Positions 1 to 11,689 of a DNA stretch of 64,000 nucleotides are shown here, piece after piece. The notes beneath the pieces were generated by a model that searched no databases, was not told the origin of the DNA, and saw only the letters and a program-made list of their open reading frames with translations. Position 1 is the first letter of the stretch, and the number at the start of each line of letters is the position of its first letter. This stretch comes from Salipiger bermudensis (lineage in GTDB: Bacteria; Pseudomonadota; Alphaproteobacteria; Rhodobacterales; Rhodobacteraceae): assembly GCF_019801965.1 (NCBI RefSeq), contig NZ_JAHVIA010000006.1, positions 1 to 64,000 on the forward strand, written 5' to 3'. The translations under genes and the position numbers were made by a program.

Positions 1-706
1 GCATCGGGATCGGTGACGTCGAGCTTGCCGGAGGTGGTGAGGCGGGTGTCTTCGGTGACCGTGCCGACCGGGGTACCGGTGACCTGCGCGCCGTCGTCGG
101 TGCCGTTGATCGTCACGGTGATCTGCTGCGTCGTGCCGTCGAGCGTCGAGACCGTCACCGTATCGGTGAGCTGGCCGCCGCCGGAGGTCAGCGCCTGCAC
201 CGCCGGTTGGGAATTGTCGAGCTGGTAGGTCCAGTGGCCATCGGCATCGATGCTGAAGGTGCCGTGTGCACCTGCGGCGGATGGCATCGGCACGAAGGAC
301 GCCTCGCCTGCATCGGGATCGGTGACGTCGAGCTTGCCGGAGGTGGTGAGGCGGGTGTCCTCGGTGACCGTGCCGACCGGGGTACCGGTGACCTGCGCGC
401 CGTCATCGGTGCCGTTGATCGTCACGGTGATCTGCTGCGTCGTGCCGTCGAGCGTCGAGACCGTCACCGTATCGGTGAGCTGGCCGCCGCCGGAGGTCAG
501 CGCCTGCACCGCCGGTTGGGAATTGTCGAGCTGGTAGGTCCAGTGGCCATCGGCATCGATGCTGAAGGTGCCGTGTGCACCTGCGGCGGATGGCATCGGC
601 ACGAAGGACGCCTCGCCCGCGTCGGCATCCGTGACGTCGAGCTTGCCGGAGGTGGTGAGACGGGTGTCTTCGGTGACCGTGCCGACCGGGGTACCGGTGA
701 CCTGCG
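1..706 (-). repeat. 309-bp tandem repeat encoding 103-residue VCBS units
   Basis: Period 309 bp: copies at 1-309 and 310-618, plus a partial copy at 619-706. Only a few substitutions separate the copies, for example cgtcgtcggtgcc versus cgtcatcggtgcc. The period is an exact multiple of three, so the frame is kept. The array continues beyond the window start. Such near-identity at DNA level indicates recent duplication or gene conversion. Confidence 0.95.
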
Positions 707-1592
707 CAGGATGGGCGGGGGACAGCGGCGGGGTCTTGTCGTTGCCAAGGGTTGGCGGCACGACGTCCGGGCCCTTCAGTGGCGGTGCCTTCAGTGGATC
801 CGGCGTCAGTGGTGGGGTCTTGTCGTTGCCAAGCGTCGGTGGCGGGATGTCCGGGCCCGTGTGCGGGTGGGCCAGGACGGGGTCCGGTTTCAGAGGCGGG
901 ATCTTGACGTCCGGCGGCGTCGTTGTGGTGACTGGGGTCGGGCCCGTCCCGGCGCCGGTGCTCGGCGTGGTGCCGGTTCCGGTAACGGTCCCCGTGTTTG
1001 GTCCGGGGCCCGTCGCGGGGCCGGTAGTCGGCGTGGTTCCGGTCGTAAGGCCGGGGCCAGTGCCCGTCCCGGTGCTCGTCCCGATCCCGGTGCCAGTGCC
1101 CGGCCCGGTGGTGGCGGTCCCGCCGGGTGGCGTGCCGTGGTCCGGACGGTCCGGCACGCCACCCGGCACGGCACCCGCAATCTGGGCCGCGACGGCGGGC
1201 GGCAGATCGGGCAGCACCGCCGGGAGCCGCGGCACGACATGCTCCGGCACCACGACATGGTTCTGCGTCACCTCTGCACCGATGCCGGTGAGCAGCCGGT
1301 GCAGACTTGGCGACAGCGGCGGCGACAGGGGCACGCTCGAGAGCGATGGCGCCGCATCGGACCCCTGCCCTGCCGCCGAGCCGAGCGCGGCATGGGGCAG
1401 GACGAAACAGCGGGCCGGTGCCTGCGCCGCGCCGGTGTCGCTCTCGGAGGCCGCCTCGCCTGTCGCCTCGGGCACCGGCACCAGCCCCTCGGGGGTCTGG
1501 TAATACCAGCCGAAGATCTCCTCTCGGACCTGCCGCTCCGCGGCCACGCCCGTGGTTGCGCCAATCGGTGTCTCGGGGTCGGATCCAGCCAT
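1..1592 (-). CDS. VCBS-repeat secreted adhesin-like protein, 3' end outside window
   Basis: Open frame from ATG at 1592 running off the window edge with no stop (530 codons visible). Residues 1-130 have no recognised domain. A Gly/Thr/Pro-rich linker follows (about 150-240), then two short repeats of the type PPTLGNDKTPPL, then VCBS repeats. Each VCBS unit carries the usual elements: GTFSIDADGHWTYQLDNSQP, QALTSGGGQLTDTVTV and QITVTINGTDDGA. VCBS proteins are typically very large, T1SS-exported surface or biofilm proteins, and the HlyD and ABC genes immediately upstream on the same strand fit that role. Ten bases separate it from the HlyD stop. There is no N-terminal signal peptide, as expected for a type I substrate. 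The C-terminal secretion signal cannot be seen. Confidence 0.85.
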   Translation of the reverse strand, partial: MAGSDPETPIGATTGVAAERQVREEIFGWYYQTPEGLVPVPEATGEAASESDTGAAQAPARCFVLPHAALGSAAGQGSDAAPSLSSVPLSPPLSPSLHRLLTGIGAEVTQNHVVVPEHVVPRLPAVLPDLPPAVAAQIAGAVPGGVPDRPDHGTPPGGTATTGPGTGTGIGTSTGTGTGPGLTTGTTPTTGPATGPGPNTGTVTGTGTTPSTGAGTGPTPVTTTTPPDVKIPPLKPDPVLAHPHTGPDIPPPTLGNDKTPPLTPDPLKAPPLKGPDVVPPTLGNDKTPPLSPAHPAQVTGTPVGTVTEDTRLTTSGKLDVTDADAGEASFVPMPSAAGAHGTFSIDADGHWTYQLDNSQPAVQALTSGGGQLTDTVTVSTLDGTTQQITVTINGTDDGAQVTGTPVGTVTEDTRLTTSGKLDVTDPDAGEASFVPMPSAAGAHGTFSIDADGHWTYQLDNSQPAVQALTSGGGQLTDTVTVSTLDGTTQQITVTINGTDDGAQVTGTPVGTVTEDTRLTTSGKLDVTDPD

Positions 1593-1602
1593 GGTGTCCT
1601 CG

Positions 1603-2894
1603 TCAGCGTTCGCTCAGAGCAAGGTCGAGATTGGTGTAGACCGGCTTCCAGACATACTGGAACACCGTCTTGGCGCCGGTGACGATATCGGCCTCGCCGG
1701 TCATCCCCGGCATCAGGTCGAGCCCGTCGCCGGGCGCGCGGAAATAGGTCTGATCGATGCCGACCAGCACCTCGTAGAAGCTCTCGCCGTTCTGATCGAC
1801 GGTCGAGGTGGGCGAGATCTCGGCCACCCTGCCCTCCAGCGCGCCGTAGCGGCTGAAATCGTAGCTGTCGATCTTCAGCCGCACCGGCTGGCCCTGACGC
1901 ACGAAGCCGATGTCGCGCGGCGCCAGCCGCCCGGAGAAGCGCAGATCGCCATTGCCCGGCACGATGGTCGCCACGACGCCGCCCGGGTCGATCACGTCGC
2001 CGGTGGTCTCGTCGGGCAGGCTCTGGACGAAGCCCGCGACCGGGGCGCGGATGTCGACCTCGACGACCTCCTGCTCGAGCGCCGCCTCGCGCGCCTTCAG
2101 CCCGCGCAGCTGCGCCTGCGCCTCGGCGATCCGGGCCCGCGCCTCGGCCACCGCATCGAGATCGATGCGGCGCAGCGAGGCCTCTAGCTCCTCGATGTTC
2201 TGCGTGGCCCGCGCGCGCTCGCCGCGCAGCTCCTGCTGCCGCAGCCGGAGGGCATCGAGCCGCTGAACCTGCTCGTCGGCCTGCTGCTGCGTCGCGAGGT
2301 TGCGGGCGCGCAGATCCTCGGTGACCGCCTGCGAGCGCTCCAGCATCGCCAGTTCCTCGGCGATCAGCGGCAGCTGCTCTCCGACCGCGGCGATGTCTGA
2401 ATTGCGCTGCGCGATCCGGGCCTGGATCTCGAGACGCTGGACCTCGAGCAGCGCCAGCGCGGCCTGAAGCGAGGCCTCCTCGCGCGCCACGAGGGTCGGG
2501 AACGCGTCCTCCCAGCGGGAGAAATCCGCCGGCCGCCGCGAAACCTGGGCGTCGAGCATCTCTGTCTCGATCTCGAGCCCGGCGATCTGGGCCCGCAGCT
2601 CATCGCGGCGCGAGACGACCTCGGAGCGCGACAGCGAGACCAGCAGCTCCCCTTCTTCGACGTATTCGCCAAGCTCGACCGCGACGAGCGCGACGCGGCC
2701 GCCCTGCCGGCTCTCCACCGGCCGGGTCTGGTCGACCGGCTCGACCACGCCATGCGCCTTGGCGACCTCGTCGACCTCGGCGAAGACGCTCCACGCCACG
2801 ACCGCCGCGATGGCGAGGACGATGACCAGCGCCGCGAGCCGGGCAAGCCGCACGGAAGGCCCGTCATGCAGCACGAAATCGAGGGTCTTGCGGT

Positions 2895-2898
<4 letters not shown>
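1603..2898 (-). CDS. HlyD-family type I secretion membrane fusion protein
   Basis: 431 residues from ATG 2898. Short cytoplasmic tail, one membrane anchor at about residues 18-40 (LAALVIVLAIAAVVAWSVFA), then a biotinyl-lipoyl half-motif (GGRVALVAVELGEYVEEGEL), a long alpha-helical coiled-coil hairpin rich in Glu/Arg/Ala/Gln (about 100-270), the second lipoyl half (VDIRAPVAGFVQSLP) and a beta-barrel domain. This order is that of the periplasmic adaptor that bridges an inner-membrane ABC exporter and a TolC-like channel. The start overlaps the end of the upstream ABC gene by 4 bases, so translation is coupled. An upstream in-frame extension exists but lies inside the ABC gene. No TolC-family gene is in the window. 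Confidence 0.93.
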
Positions 2899-4900
<2,002 letters not shown>

Positions 4901-4904
<4 letters not shown>

Positions 4905-6466
4905 GCCACGCCCTCCGCCTCGGGGATCCGCTCGGGATCGGCGAAGCTCAGCGTGTGCCCCGCGATCGCCAGAAGCTCGGGCCGCTCGGTGGCCATGATG
5001 ATCGTCATGCGCCCGGTCTGCGCCGAGAGCGTCTCGGCCAGCGCCTGCACACCGGCGATGTCGAGCCCGATGGCCGGGCGCTGCAGCAGCACCAGCCCGG
5101 GCCCTCCCACCAGCACCTGCACGATCGCCGCGCGGGTCGCCATGCCCGGGGTCACCGTCGTCTGGCTGGGTCCGCACAGGGTCTGGTAGCCATGCGGCAG
5201 CCGCGCGACACCGGCATCGAGGCCGATCATCCGCGACAGCTCCATCGCCTCCTCGGTGAGCGCGGGATCGAAGCGGGTGATGTTGTCGAGCAGGGTGCCG
5301 TCGATGAGCTGCGGCCGCGCCGCAAGGAAGCGCACGCCGCGATCGACCTTGGCAAAGCGCACCGGCCGCCCGTCGAGGCGCAGCGAAACCGACGCGCGCC
5401 CTTTCCAAAGGCTGTCGACCATATGGGTGAGGGCGCGCCCGTTGGCCACGGCGCCACCGCCCTGCACCGCCGCGATCTCGCCGGGGGCGACAGAGGCGGT
5501 GTAACCGTCGAGCTCGAGTTCGACGCCAAGCGCGGCGGAGGGCATCGCGGGCGCCGCGTGGCTGCCGGCCGGCGCACTGGCGATCAGCCGCTCGAGCTCG
5601 GCATGGGCGACCTTCGCCCGTTGCCGCCGCACCAGCGCTGCGGCCAGCCCGACGATCTGCAGCGTCCCGCGCGAGCCGAGAAGCGTGCAGGCCGCGAGCC
5701 CGCCGGATGTCAGATCGCCCGACAGCACCTGTGACGCGCCGAAGCCGAGCAGCAGGAGCATGACGAAGAGGCTGGCGCTCTGCGTCACGTCGCTGAGCAG
5801 CCCGTCCATGCGGTCGAGCCGGGATTGCGCCGCCGCCATGATGCCGCGCTCGCGGCAGAGCGCCGCGTAGAGCCGGGCGCTGACGCCCTTGATCAGCGCG
5901 CCGCCGCCGGTCCGCGCCAGCGCCGCAAACACCGCGCTGACCCGGCCTTCGCGCTGCAGCTCGGTCCTGAGCGCCTCCGGATGCGCCGCTGCGGCCAGCG
6001 CGATGAGCCCGATCGCCAGCCCCGCCACCGCCAGCGGCGCGAGCACCAGCGGGCCGCCGAGGAACCAGACGAGCCAGATGAAGACCAGCCCGAACGGCGC
6101 ATCGAAGATCGGCAGCATCGATTGCCCGACAAGCGCATCCTGCGCGCGGCCCGGCGAGGTGAAGAGGATCTCACGCTGTTCGGGGCTGAGCCGGCCGTCA
6201 TCGCGATCGGCGAAGGCCGCCTGCACCACCTGTGTCCAGAGACGATACTCCGCCTCTGCGCCGGCCCGGGCGAGGATTGCCGACCGCACGTAGCGCAGGA
6301 AGGCCGCTACCGCGACGCTGACCGCCGCCACCGAGAAGATCACGTAGGCCGTGCCGATCGACTGGTTCGGCAGGATCCGGTCATAGACGTGCAGCAGGGC
6401 CAGCGGGACGGCCAATGCCAGTAGGTTGATGGCAACGCTCAGGGTGAAGGTCCAGACGCGCGTCAT
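4901..6466 (-). CDS. Type I secretion ABC transporter half-subunit, strongly degenerate NBD
   Basis: 521 residues from ATG 6466, starting directly in a membrane segment (residues 6-26). Further membrane segments lie at about 40-56, 118-160 and 228-248. Residues about 312-510 align in order with an ABC NBD but the hallmarks are eroded. The Walker A position reads QGGGAVANGR without the GKS/T lysine, the signature position reads TVTPGMAT, Walker B reads VLLQRP instead of a DE pair, and the H-loop reads ATERP. A Q-loop-like stretch (ARPQLIDGTLLDNI) survives. Likely the non-hydrolytic partner of a heterodimeric exporter for the VCBS protein. First gene of the minus-strand ABC-ABC-HlyD-VCBS operon. 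Confidence 0.82.
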
Positions 6467-6585
6467 AAATTCGGCCTCGTTTCCGGCGCCCCCGCGAAGC
6501 CGGCAACGGGCTGGCGCGGAGGGATTGGTCTTCCATGAGAAGATATTGCCGGGCTCATTTCAACTACAATCAGAAGATGAGTGCT

Positions 6586-6615
6586 GCAGGCATGACTTAC
6601 GCTATACATGCCTGC
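6586..6615. other. Inverted repeat upstream of the type I secretion operon
   Basis: GCAGGCATG (6586-6594) and CATGCCTGC (6607-6615) form a perfect 9-bp dyad with a 12-nt spacer. It lies between the lipoprotein stop and the start of the ABC operon, both on the minus strand. No T-tract follows, so it may be an operator or a weak terminator of the lipoprotein gene. Confidence 0.45.
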
Positions 6616-6655
6616 TGCAGAGGGCCGCGGCCACGGCCGGGGGCTTGCTCGCCGC

Positions 6656-6964
6656 TCAGCAATCCTCCGCTGGCAGCATGGTGACGGACGAGTAGCGTCC
6701 GTCGGAGGTGGTGATCTCGGCGCAGGCCCCGGTCTCTCGGTTGAAATACCAGGTCGTAAGTCCGTCAGAGCGCACCGGCTCGTAGCCGAGGTTGCGAATT
6801 CCCATCTCCGCCTGCCCGGCGCGGGCGCCTTCGAAAGAGCTCAGGTCGGAAGAGCTTCCGACTGCGGGGGCGCTTGGCGCGCTGCTCTCCTCGGTCGTCT
6901 CGACACAGCCGGCGAGGATCGTGAGGCCGGCGAGGCTGGCGACAAGCATTGCGTTGCTCTTCAT
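6656..6964 (-). CDS. Small predicted lipoprotein of unknown function
   Basis: 102 residues from ATG 6964. Residues 1-20 are a lipoprotein signal peptide ending in the lipobox LAGC (Cys20), so the mature protein should be a lipid-anchored periplasmic or outer-membrane protein. A Ser/Ala-rich linker follows, then a compact domain of about 60 residues (GIRNLGYEPVRSDGLTTWYF, then TGACAEITTSDGRYSSVTML). This resembles small lipoproteins with a C-terminal fold that carry a GACxEI motif, but I cannot name a family. It sits 189 bp upstream of the type I secretion operon on the same strand, separated by the 6586-6615 dyad. Confidence 0.75.
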   Translation of the reverse strand: MKSNAMLVASLAGLTILAGCVETTEESSAPSAPAVGSSSDLSSFEGARAGQAEMGIRNLGYEPVRSDGLTTWYFNRETGACAEITTSDGRYSSVTMLPAEDC

Positions 6965-7674
6965 GGATGGGTCGTCCTTTCTCTCGGGGCGGACCAATTC
7001 CGGCCCCTCCCGAGCATCTTGGCGCGCCCGACGTGCCACACCAAGGAAAATGGACAGCACGAGAAGGGCCAAAGCGATACTTTCCAATCGCTAGAGCCTC
7101 GGGCCGACTGGCAGAGATATCGCTATCTATTGATTAAAAATAAACACTTATGAAGACTTCATGATCCTTGAAAACTTGCGGACTGCAGCAATCCGGATCG
7201 CCAAGAGACAATCCGAAACGTGTCGCTTAGGTCCGATCAATTTCCTGCATTCCCGCGTATTGCCGCTGAAAGAGCCGCTTGGAGGCGCTGTCGCGTCCTA
7301 ATTTTCCGCATTTTTCGAGCGAACTAGCCCAGGTGATTCGCGTAAAGCGCGAATAGTCGGCGCCAAACCTGCGGCGCTGCTCGGTCAGATCCGCGGCCCC
7401 TGCGCGTTCCGGGCCGATCCCGGCGCGCGACGGACGCCGTTCTCGCGAAGCGCCGGAGGATTGAACGCCGCGGCAAGCCAGCCCTCGAAATGCCTCTGCC
7501 CGCCGCGTCTGCCGCAGAGTCGCAGAGTCGCAGAGTCGCAGAGTCGCAGAGTCGCTGACAAAGCTTGCAGGATCAAGCGAAGGCCGAAGCTGCGCCGGAG
7601 CCCTGCCCCGCAACCGATACGAGATATCTCTCCGGAGACCGAGCGCCGTCTGCGCGCGGCCCGCCCGGAGCCGC
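6965..7674. other. 710-bp intergenic region, no gene supported
   Basis: Between the RTX-glycosidase stop and the lipoprotein start, both on the minus strand. The 6980-7230 part is relatively AT-rich and should hold the lipoprotein promoter on the minus strand. The rest is GC-rich and holds the 8-bp tandem repeat at 7514-7553. A 190-codon minus-strand frame (7227-7799) overlaps the RTX 3' end and is Arg/Ser/Ala-rich low-complexity translation, so I do not call it a gene. Confidence 0.6.
7514..7553. repeat. Five tandem copies of an 8-bp unit (gcagagtc)
   Basis: Five perfect copies of gcagagtc followed by a partial gctgac, in non-coding DNA 120 bp downstream of the RTX-glycosidase stop. It is a microsatellite-like array. 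Copy number may vary between strains. Confidence 0.95.
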
Positions 7675-10600
7675 CTAGAGGAAGACGAAATTCCGCGCCA
7701 CGTTGACCTCGGCGAGGCGCAGGTCGCCCTGCAATAGCAGGCTGCCCTCCGATCCGAAGCGCAGAGTGATGCCGTCATTCCCGGCGACGAAGGTGACATC
7801 CGACAGGCTCCTGATGCCAGGCAGATCGACCTCGATCACGTCTTCTCCCGGGGTGAAATCGGTTACCACGTCGCCCGGGGTCAGGTCGCCCGCGGCCAGC
7901 GCGAAGATGTCCCGACCGGCCCAACCGGTCACCGTGTCGGCCCCGGCGCCTCCGGCGAGCCGGTCATCGCCCACCATGCCATTGAGCTCGTCATCATCCT
8001 CGGCGCCGTTCAGCGTGTCGTTGCCGAGGCTGCCGACCAGCGTGTCATCGCCCTGGTTGCCTGAGATCTGGTCATCGCCATCGCCGCCCTTGAGGTAATC
8101 ATCGCCGCCCCAGCCGCGCAGCCGGTCATTCCCGGCGCCGCCAAGCCCGCGATCATCGCCCTTGCCGCCGGTCAAGGTGTCATCCCCGGCGAGGCCCTGG
8201 ATGGTGTCGTCCCCGTCGCCTCCGTCGAGTATGTCGGGCCCGGCGCTGCCGGTCAGCACACGGCCCTCTGGCACGAGCTCAGATGGCGGGGCTTCCACGC
8301 CCGTCGTGTCGAAGGTGATCTCGATCACCTCGAAGGGGCGCAGCGTGACCGGCACCGTGGTGCCGTCGATCTCGAAATCGGTGAGCTCCGCCCGTACGTC
8401 ATTTTCATTGATGTAGTAGCGCTGGCCGTCGATCAGCAGGCTCTCGGCCTCCTGGAAGCCCGCCCCCGGCACGAAATGCACACCGTCGCTGGAATTGGCG
8501 GAGAAATCCGCCGAGATCCGGACCGCGGACGCTTGCACATACTCGGGCACCAGCTCCGACAGGTCGAGCGCCAGCTCCAGCGTATCGGTGGCGCGCGAGG
8601 CAACGTAGACCACGGTGCTGTCCTCGCCCTGCCAGGCATGGAAGGTGAAGCTGCCATCGTCACTCGAAAGCTCGGTCTCGAGCGCCTCGAGCCCGACGAG
8701 GCTCGAGGACATCAGGTCAAAGGCGGCGCCGTTGATGGTGTTGATCACCCGGCCCTCGGCATCGGTGATCACGTCTTCCTGCTGCTTGCCGGCAAGATCG
8801 GTCGGGGTGTTGTGCTGCACCGGCCAGACATGCGCCGCATCGACGCCGAGATCGCTCATGTTGGCGGTCATCTCGAGCATCACCGAGGCCGAGCGCAGCC
8901 CGGTCTCGGAAGTGGTCGAGGTGCGCACGTTCCACTCGGTTATGTAGAGGTCGAGCTCCTTGTCGAAGGCGTCATCCCAGGTCGAGAAATCGCGGTTGAT
9001 GAAGTTGACCTCGCCGGTGGTGCCCTCGAACGCCAGCACCTGCTTGTCGAAATAGTAGTGCTCGACCACGCCATCGATGGCGTCGCGCGCCGCGTCGCCG
9101 AGCTGGTCGATGATGGTCTGGTTGGCCAGGTCGACGCGCTGTGCGAATGGCCGGTCATCGACGGAGACGTGAAATTCCGAGCCCGCGAAGGGCGAGGCCA
9201 TCTGCACCAGGATCGCCGGCTGATCGTCTGCCTCGAAACCCGCCGCCTCCATGCCGCGGGCCAGCGCGACGGCGGCGACGTCGGCCTTGGAGCCATAGGC
9301 CGTCTCGCCCATGCTCCAGTATTCGTTGCCGATCTCGAAGGCTTCGACGACATCGGCGTGATCGCGCATCACCGCCTCTGCGAAGCGCGCGATCTCGCGG
9401 TCGAGCGCCTCGTATTCGGCGACGGTGTAATTCTTTGTGGGCAGCACCAGCGTCAGCTGCGCATCGTTCTCGCGCGCCCAGTCGAGCGCCGCGACGAGTT
9501 CGTCGCGCAGCTCCCAGTCGCCATCGGGCCCCTGCTCCATGACGAGGATGTTGAGGAAGCCCTCGCCATCCACCTCGAGATCGCCCGCATCCCCCTGCCC
9601 GGCGGGGAAGCGCAGATGGCTGATGTCGAGGGCCTCGGCGGCGGGGCCGAAGGTCGGCTTCGGGACGCCGTCGACGGTGTTGACGCTGAACACCATGTTG
9701 CCGCCGAAATAGGCCTCGTCGATGATCTCGCCGGTGCCGGTGGCCGACAGCACGGTAATCCCGGTCGCCGCCGAGAACGGCACCGGCGGCGCTGCGGGCG
9801 GCAGCGGCATATCGGAGGCGAGATTGCCGAGCCAAAGCTCGGGCGCGTCGAGATTTTCGGGGGCGACGCCGTCGATCACCGCCAGCTCTGCCCCGCCAAA
9901 GACCAGCGCCGCGCCGCTGCCATCGTTGGCGAGGCGCACCGAGAGACCCGCGGCCGCCTCGCGCGCCGAGAGCGGCGTGCCCGCCGCATCGGTGAGCGTG
10001 ATGCGCTCCGGGGCGCCGCCACTGCCGGCGAGATCGTAAGTATAAAGGCGCATCGGCGCGCCCGCCGCCTCGCCCGCGGGGACCACCAGCTCATAGCTGT
10101 CATTGCCCGGCCCGCCGGCGAGCAGGTCGCCCGCATCGCCGCGCAGCGTATCGTCGCCGCCATTGCCGACCAGCGAATCGCCCACCGCCTCGGCGCCCGC
10201 GCCATCGACGCCAATGACGACATCATCACCCGCCTGACCATCGAGGTAATCGCCCCCGCCGAGGCCGGTGATCGTGTCCGTGCCGAGGCCAGCAAACAGC
10301 TCGTCGCGCCCTTCGGTGCCGGTCAGCGCGTCGTCGCCATCGTAGAAGCCGGTCAGCGCCGGGGAGAAATTTCCGATCCAGATCGTCTCGTAGAACAGCT
10401 CGTCGGCGGTGTAGCCCTCGATGATCGCGACGGTGTCGCTGCCGTTGACGATGTAGGCACCGCTGCCATCCTGCAGATCGCCGATGCCGACGGCATAGCT
10501 GCCGTCGAAGAAGGCGGCGCGCGGGATCAGCTCGCCCTCGGGGGTGACAAACACCACCCGGTCGGCGACCTGCTGATCGGTGAAGCGCGTGAAGTCGAGA

Positions 10601-11067
10601 TCGGTGATGGTGACCGGCGCAGCCCCCTCCTGCCCGATCGGCACGATGAAGATATCGGCATTGGCGCCGCCAGTCAGGGTGTCACCGTCATCGCCCCAGA
10701 GCACATCGTTGCCGTCGCCGCCCTCGACGAGGTCGGGCGCGCCGAGATCGGTGTCGGAGAAGATCATCACGTCGACGCCCATCCCCCCGGTGGCGCTGTC
10801 CGAGCCGAGCGCGTCGATGATGAGATCGTTGCCGGGGCCACCATCGATCAGGTCATCCCCGGCCCCGCCGCCAAGCGCATCGTTGCCGCCGCCGCCGCTG
10901 ACCGTGTCATCGCCGTCACCGCCCTCGAGCGTATCGCTCTCTTCGCCGCCCCGCATGAGCTCGCCCTCGCCGTCATCCTCCGGCTCGAACGCCTCACCAT
11001 TGCCAGAGCCGCCCGCGCTGGCGAGGAGCCCCCCGAAAAGCAGCATGAAAAGAACGAACGGGGTCAT
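7675..11067 (-). CDS. RTX calcium-binding protein with embedded GH-A-like glycoside hydrolase domain
   Basis: 1130 residues from ATG 11067, preceded by GAGAGG. Order: a hydrophobic N-terminus (2-17), a first block of GGxGxDxx calcium-binding nonapeptides (about 40-100), a second (about 240-325), a catalytic-looking domain (about 435-915), then a C-terminal RTX array (about 938-1060) and a terminal beta-rich segment typical of T1SS export signals. In the middle domain FEIGNEYW (N581, E582) and LYITEWN (E711) match the Asn-Glu acid/base and Glu nucleophile pattern of clan GH-A enzymes, closest in feel to GH39/GH51/GH44-type arabinosidase or xylosidase folds. The substrate is unknown. The exporter is presumably the T1SS at 1.6-6.5 kb. 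Confidence 0.85.
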   Translation of the reverse strand: MTPFVLFMLLFGGLLASAGGSGNGEAFEPEDDGEGELMRGGEESDTLEGGDGDDTVSGGGGNDALGGGAGDDLIDGGPGNDLIIDALGSDSATGGMGVDVMIFSDTDLGAPDLVEGGDGNDVLWGDDGDTLTGGANADIFIVPIGQEGAAPVTITDLDFTRFTDQQVADRVVFVTPEGELIPRAAFFDGSYAVGIGDLQDGSGAYIVNGSDTVAIIEGYTADELFYETIWIGNFSPALTGFYDGDDALTGTEGRDELFAGLGTDTITGLGGGDYLDGQAGDDVVIGVDGAGAEAVGDSLVGNGGDDTLRGDAGDLLAGGPGNDSYELVVPAGEAAGAPMRLYTYDLAGSGGAPERITLTDAAGTPLSAREAAAGLSVRLANDGSGAALVFGGAELAVIDGVAPENLDAPELWLGNLASDMPLPPAAPPVPFSAATGITVLSATGTGEIIDEAYFGGNMVFSVNTVDGVPKPTFGPAAEALDISHLRFPAGQGDAGDLEVDGEGFLNILVMEQGPDGDWELRDELVAALDWARENDAQLTLVLPTKNYTVAEYEALDREIARFAEAVMRDHADVVEAFEIGNEYWSMGETAYGSKADVAAVALARGMEAAGFEADDQPAILVQMASPFAGSEFHVSVDDRPFAQRVDLANQTIIDQLGDAARDAIDGVVEHYYFDKQVLAFEGTTGEVNFINRDFSTWDDAFDKELDLYITEWNVRTSTTSETGLRSASVMLEMTANMSDLGVDAAHVWPVQHNTPTDLAGKQQEDVITDAEGRVINTINGAAFDLMSSSLVGLEALETELSSDDGSFTFHAWQGEDSTVVYVASRATDTLELALDLSELVPEYVQASAVRISADFSANSSDGVHFVPGAGFQEAESLLIDGQRYYINENDVRAELTDFEIDGTTVPVTLRPFEVIEITFDTTGVEAPPSELVPEGRVLTGSAGPDILDGGDGDDTIQGLAGDDTLTGGKGDDRGLGGAGNDRLRGWGGDDYLKGGDGDDQISGNQGDDTLVGSLGNDTLNGAEDDDELNGMVGDDRLAGGAGADTVTGWAGRDIFALAAGDLTPGDVVTDFTPGEDVIEVDLPGIRSLSDVTFVAGNDGITLRFGSEGSLLLQGDLRLAEVNVARNFVFL

Positions 11068-11689
11068 ATCGACCTCTCGGAAAAGGATTCGGCAAACAAA
11101 GTTTGGGCGGTAGAATTCCGCGCCATGAAGGTAGCACCACATTCTTGCCACAATCGAAACGGTTTTGCGAAAGAAACGATCTCTCGAGCGATATCGCAGG
11201 CGGATGGCCGGGTGATTGCGCCTGACAATGCCGCCCGAGCCGCCGCGTTATTCCCCGCTCCGAGCTTGCCGACGCAATTGGCGAACGTGCTCGAGCGCGG
11301 GTGGCGCTTCAAGAGTGAATGGGCACCCGTCGGGCGACTGCCGCTGCGCGGGGCCGCACAACACGCTCAGGGTTGGAGCTTGGTAGGGTATACGCCGCTC
11401 CGCGCAGCAATAACGCAGTGCGCCGCGTATCAGGCCCCCCCCCTGCTGACCATCGGGAGATGCGTGTAGATGCTCGGGGGCCGAAATCAAAGAACGGCGG
11501 TCCATGAGAGACCCGCATTCATGCGCCGGAACAATGTCACGATTGCAAATGCAAGGCGCCGGGCGAGAAACCGAAACGCCGGCGCCATATCTCTGACCTC
11601 GCCCACCGCGAAATAGCCGAGGAGTCCGCGCGCGAGACCGCTATCCAGAGAGCGGCATCCCAGTTTCTCCCGAGCCCGGCCCCCGCCGC
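11068..11689. other. 622-bp intergenic region upstream of the RTX-glycosidase gene
   Basis: The first 90 bp before the RTX start hold a perfect short dyad, CAAAC-AAA-GTTTG (11093-11105), and the shared 19-bp motif at 11136-11154. Both are placed as regulatory elements for the minus-strand RTX gene. From 11155 to 11689 I see no convincing gene; the frames there are Arg/Pro/Ala-rich shadows. The cytochrome gene ends at 11690, so a terminator for it would lie here, but I do not see a clear hairpin. Confidence 0.5.
11136..11154 (-). promoter_or_regulatory. 19-bp motif shared with another RTX gene upstream region
   Basis: Plus-strand ACCACATTCTTGCCACAAT, 69-87 bp upstream of the RTX-glycosidase ATG. 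It matches 63895-63913 (ACCACATTTTCGCCACATT) at 16 of 19 positions in the same orientation relative to its RTX gene. Read on the gene strand it contains two TGTGG elements 11 bp apart, about one helical turn. The binding factor is unknown. Confidence 0.5.

Noticed and set aside
1-706. Regular repeats that might suggest a CRISPR array
   Set aside because: The period is 309 bp, in frame, with no variable spacers, and translates to VCBS units.
207-1682. Long plus-strand open frame (491 codons) over the VCBS gene
   Set aside because: It is an Arg/Gly-rich shadow of the minus-strand gene, whose translation has clear VCBS motifs.
7227-7799. 190-codon minus-strand frame overlapping the RTX-glycosidase 3' end
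   Set aside because: Low-complexity composition with the tandem repeat inside, and no ribosome site or domain.
8476-11469. 997-codon plus-strand frame opposite the RTX-glycosidase gene
   Set aside because: Antisense shadow rich in Arg/His/Gly; the minus strand carries RTX nonapeptides and glycosidase motifs.
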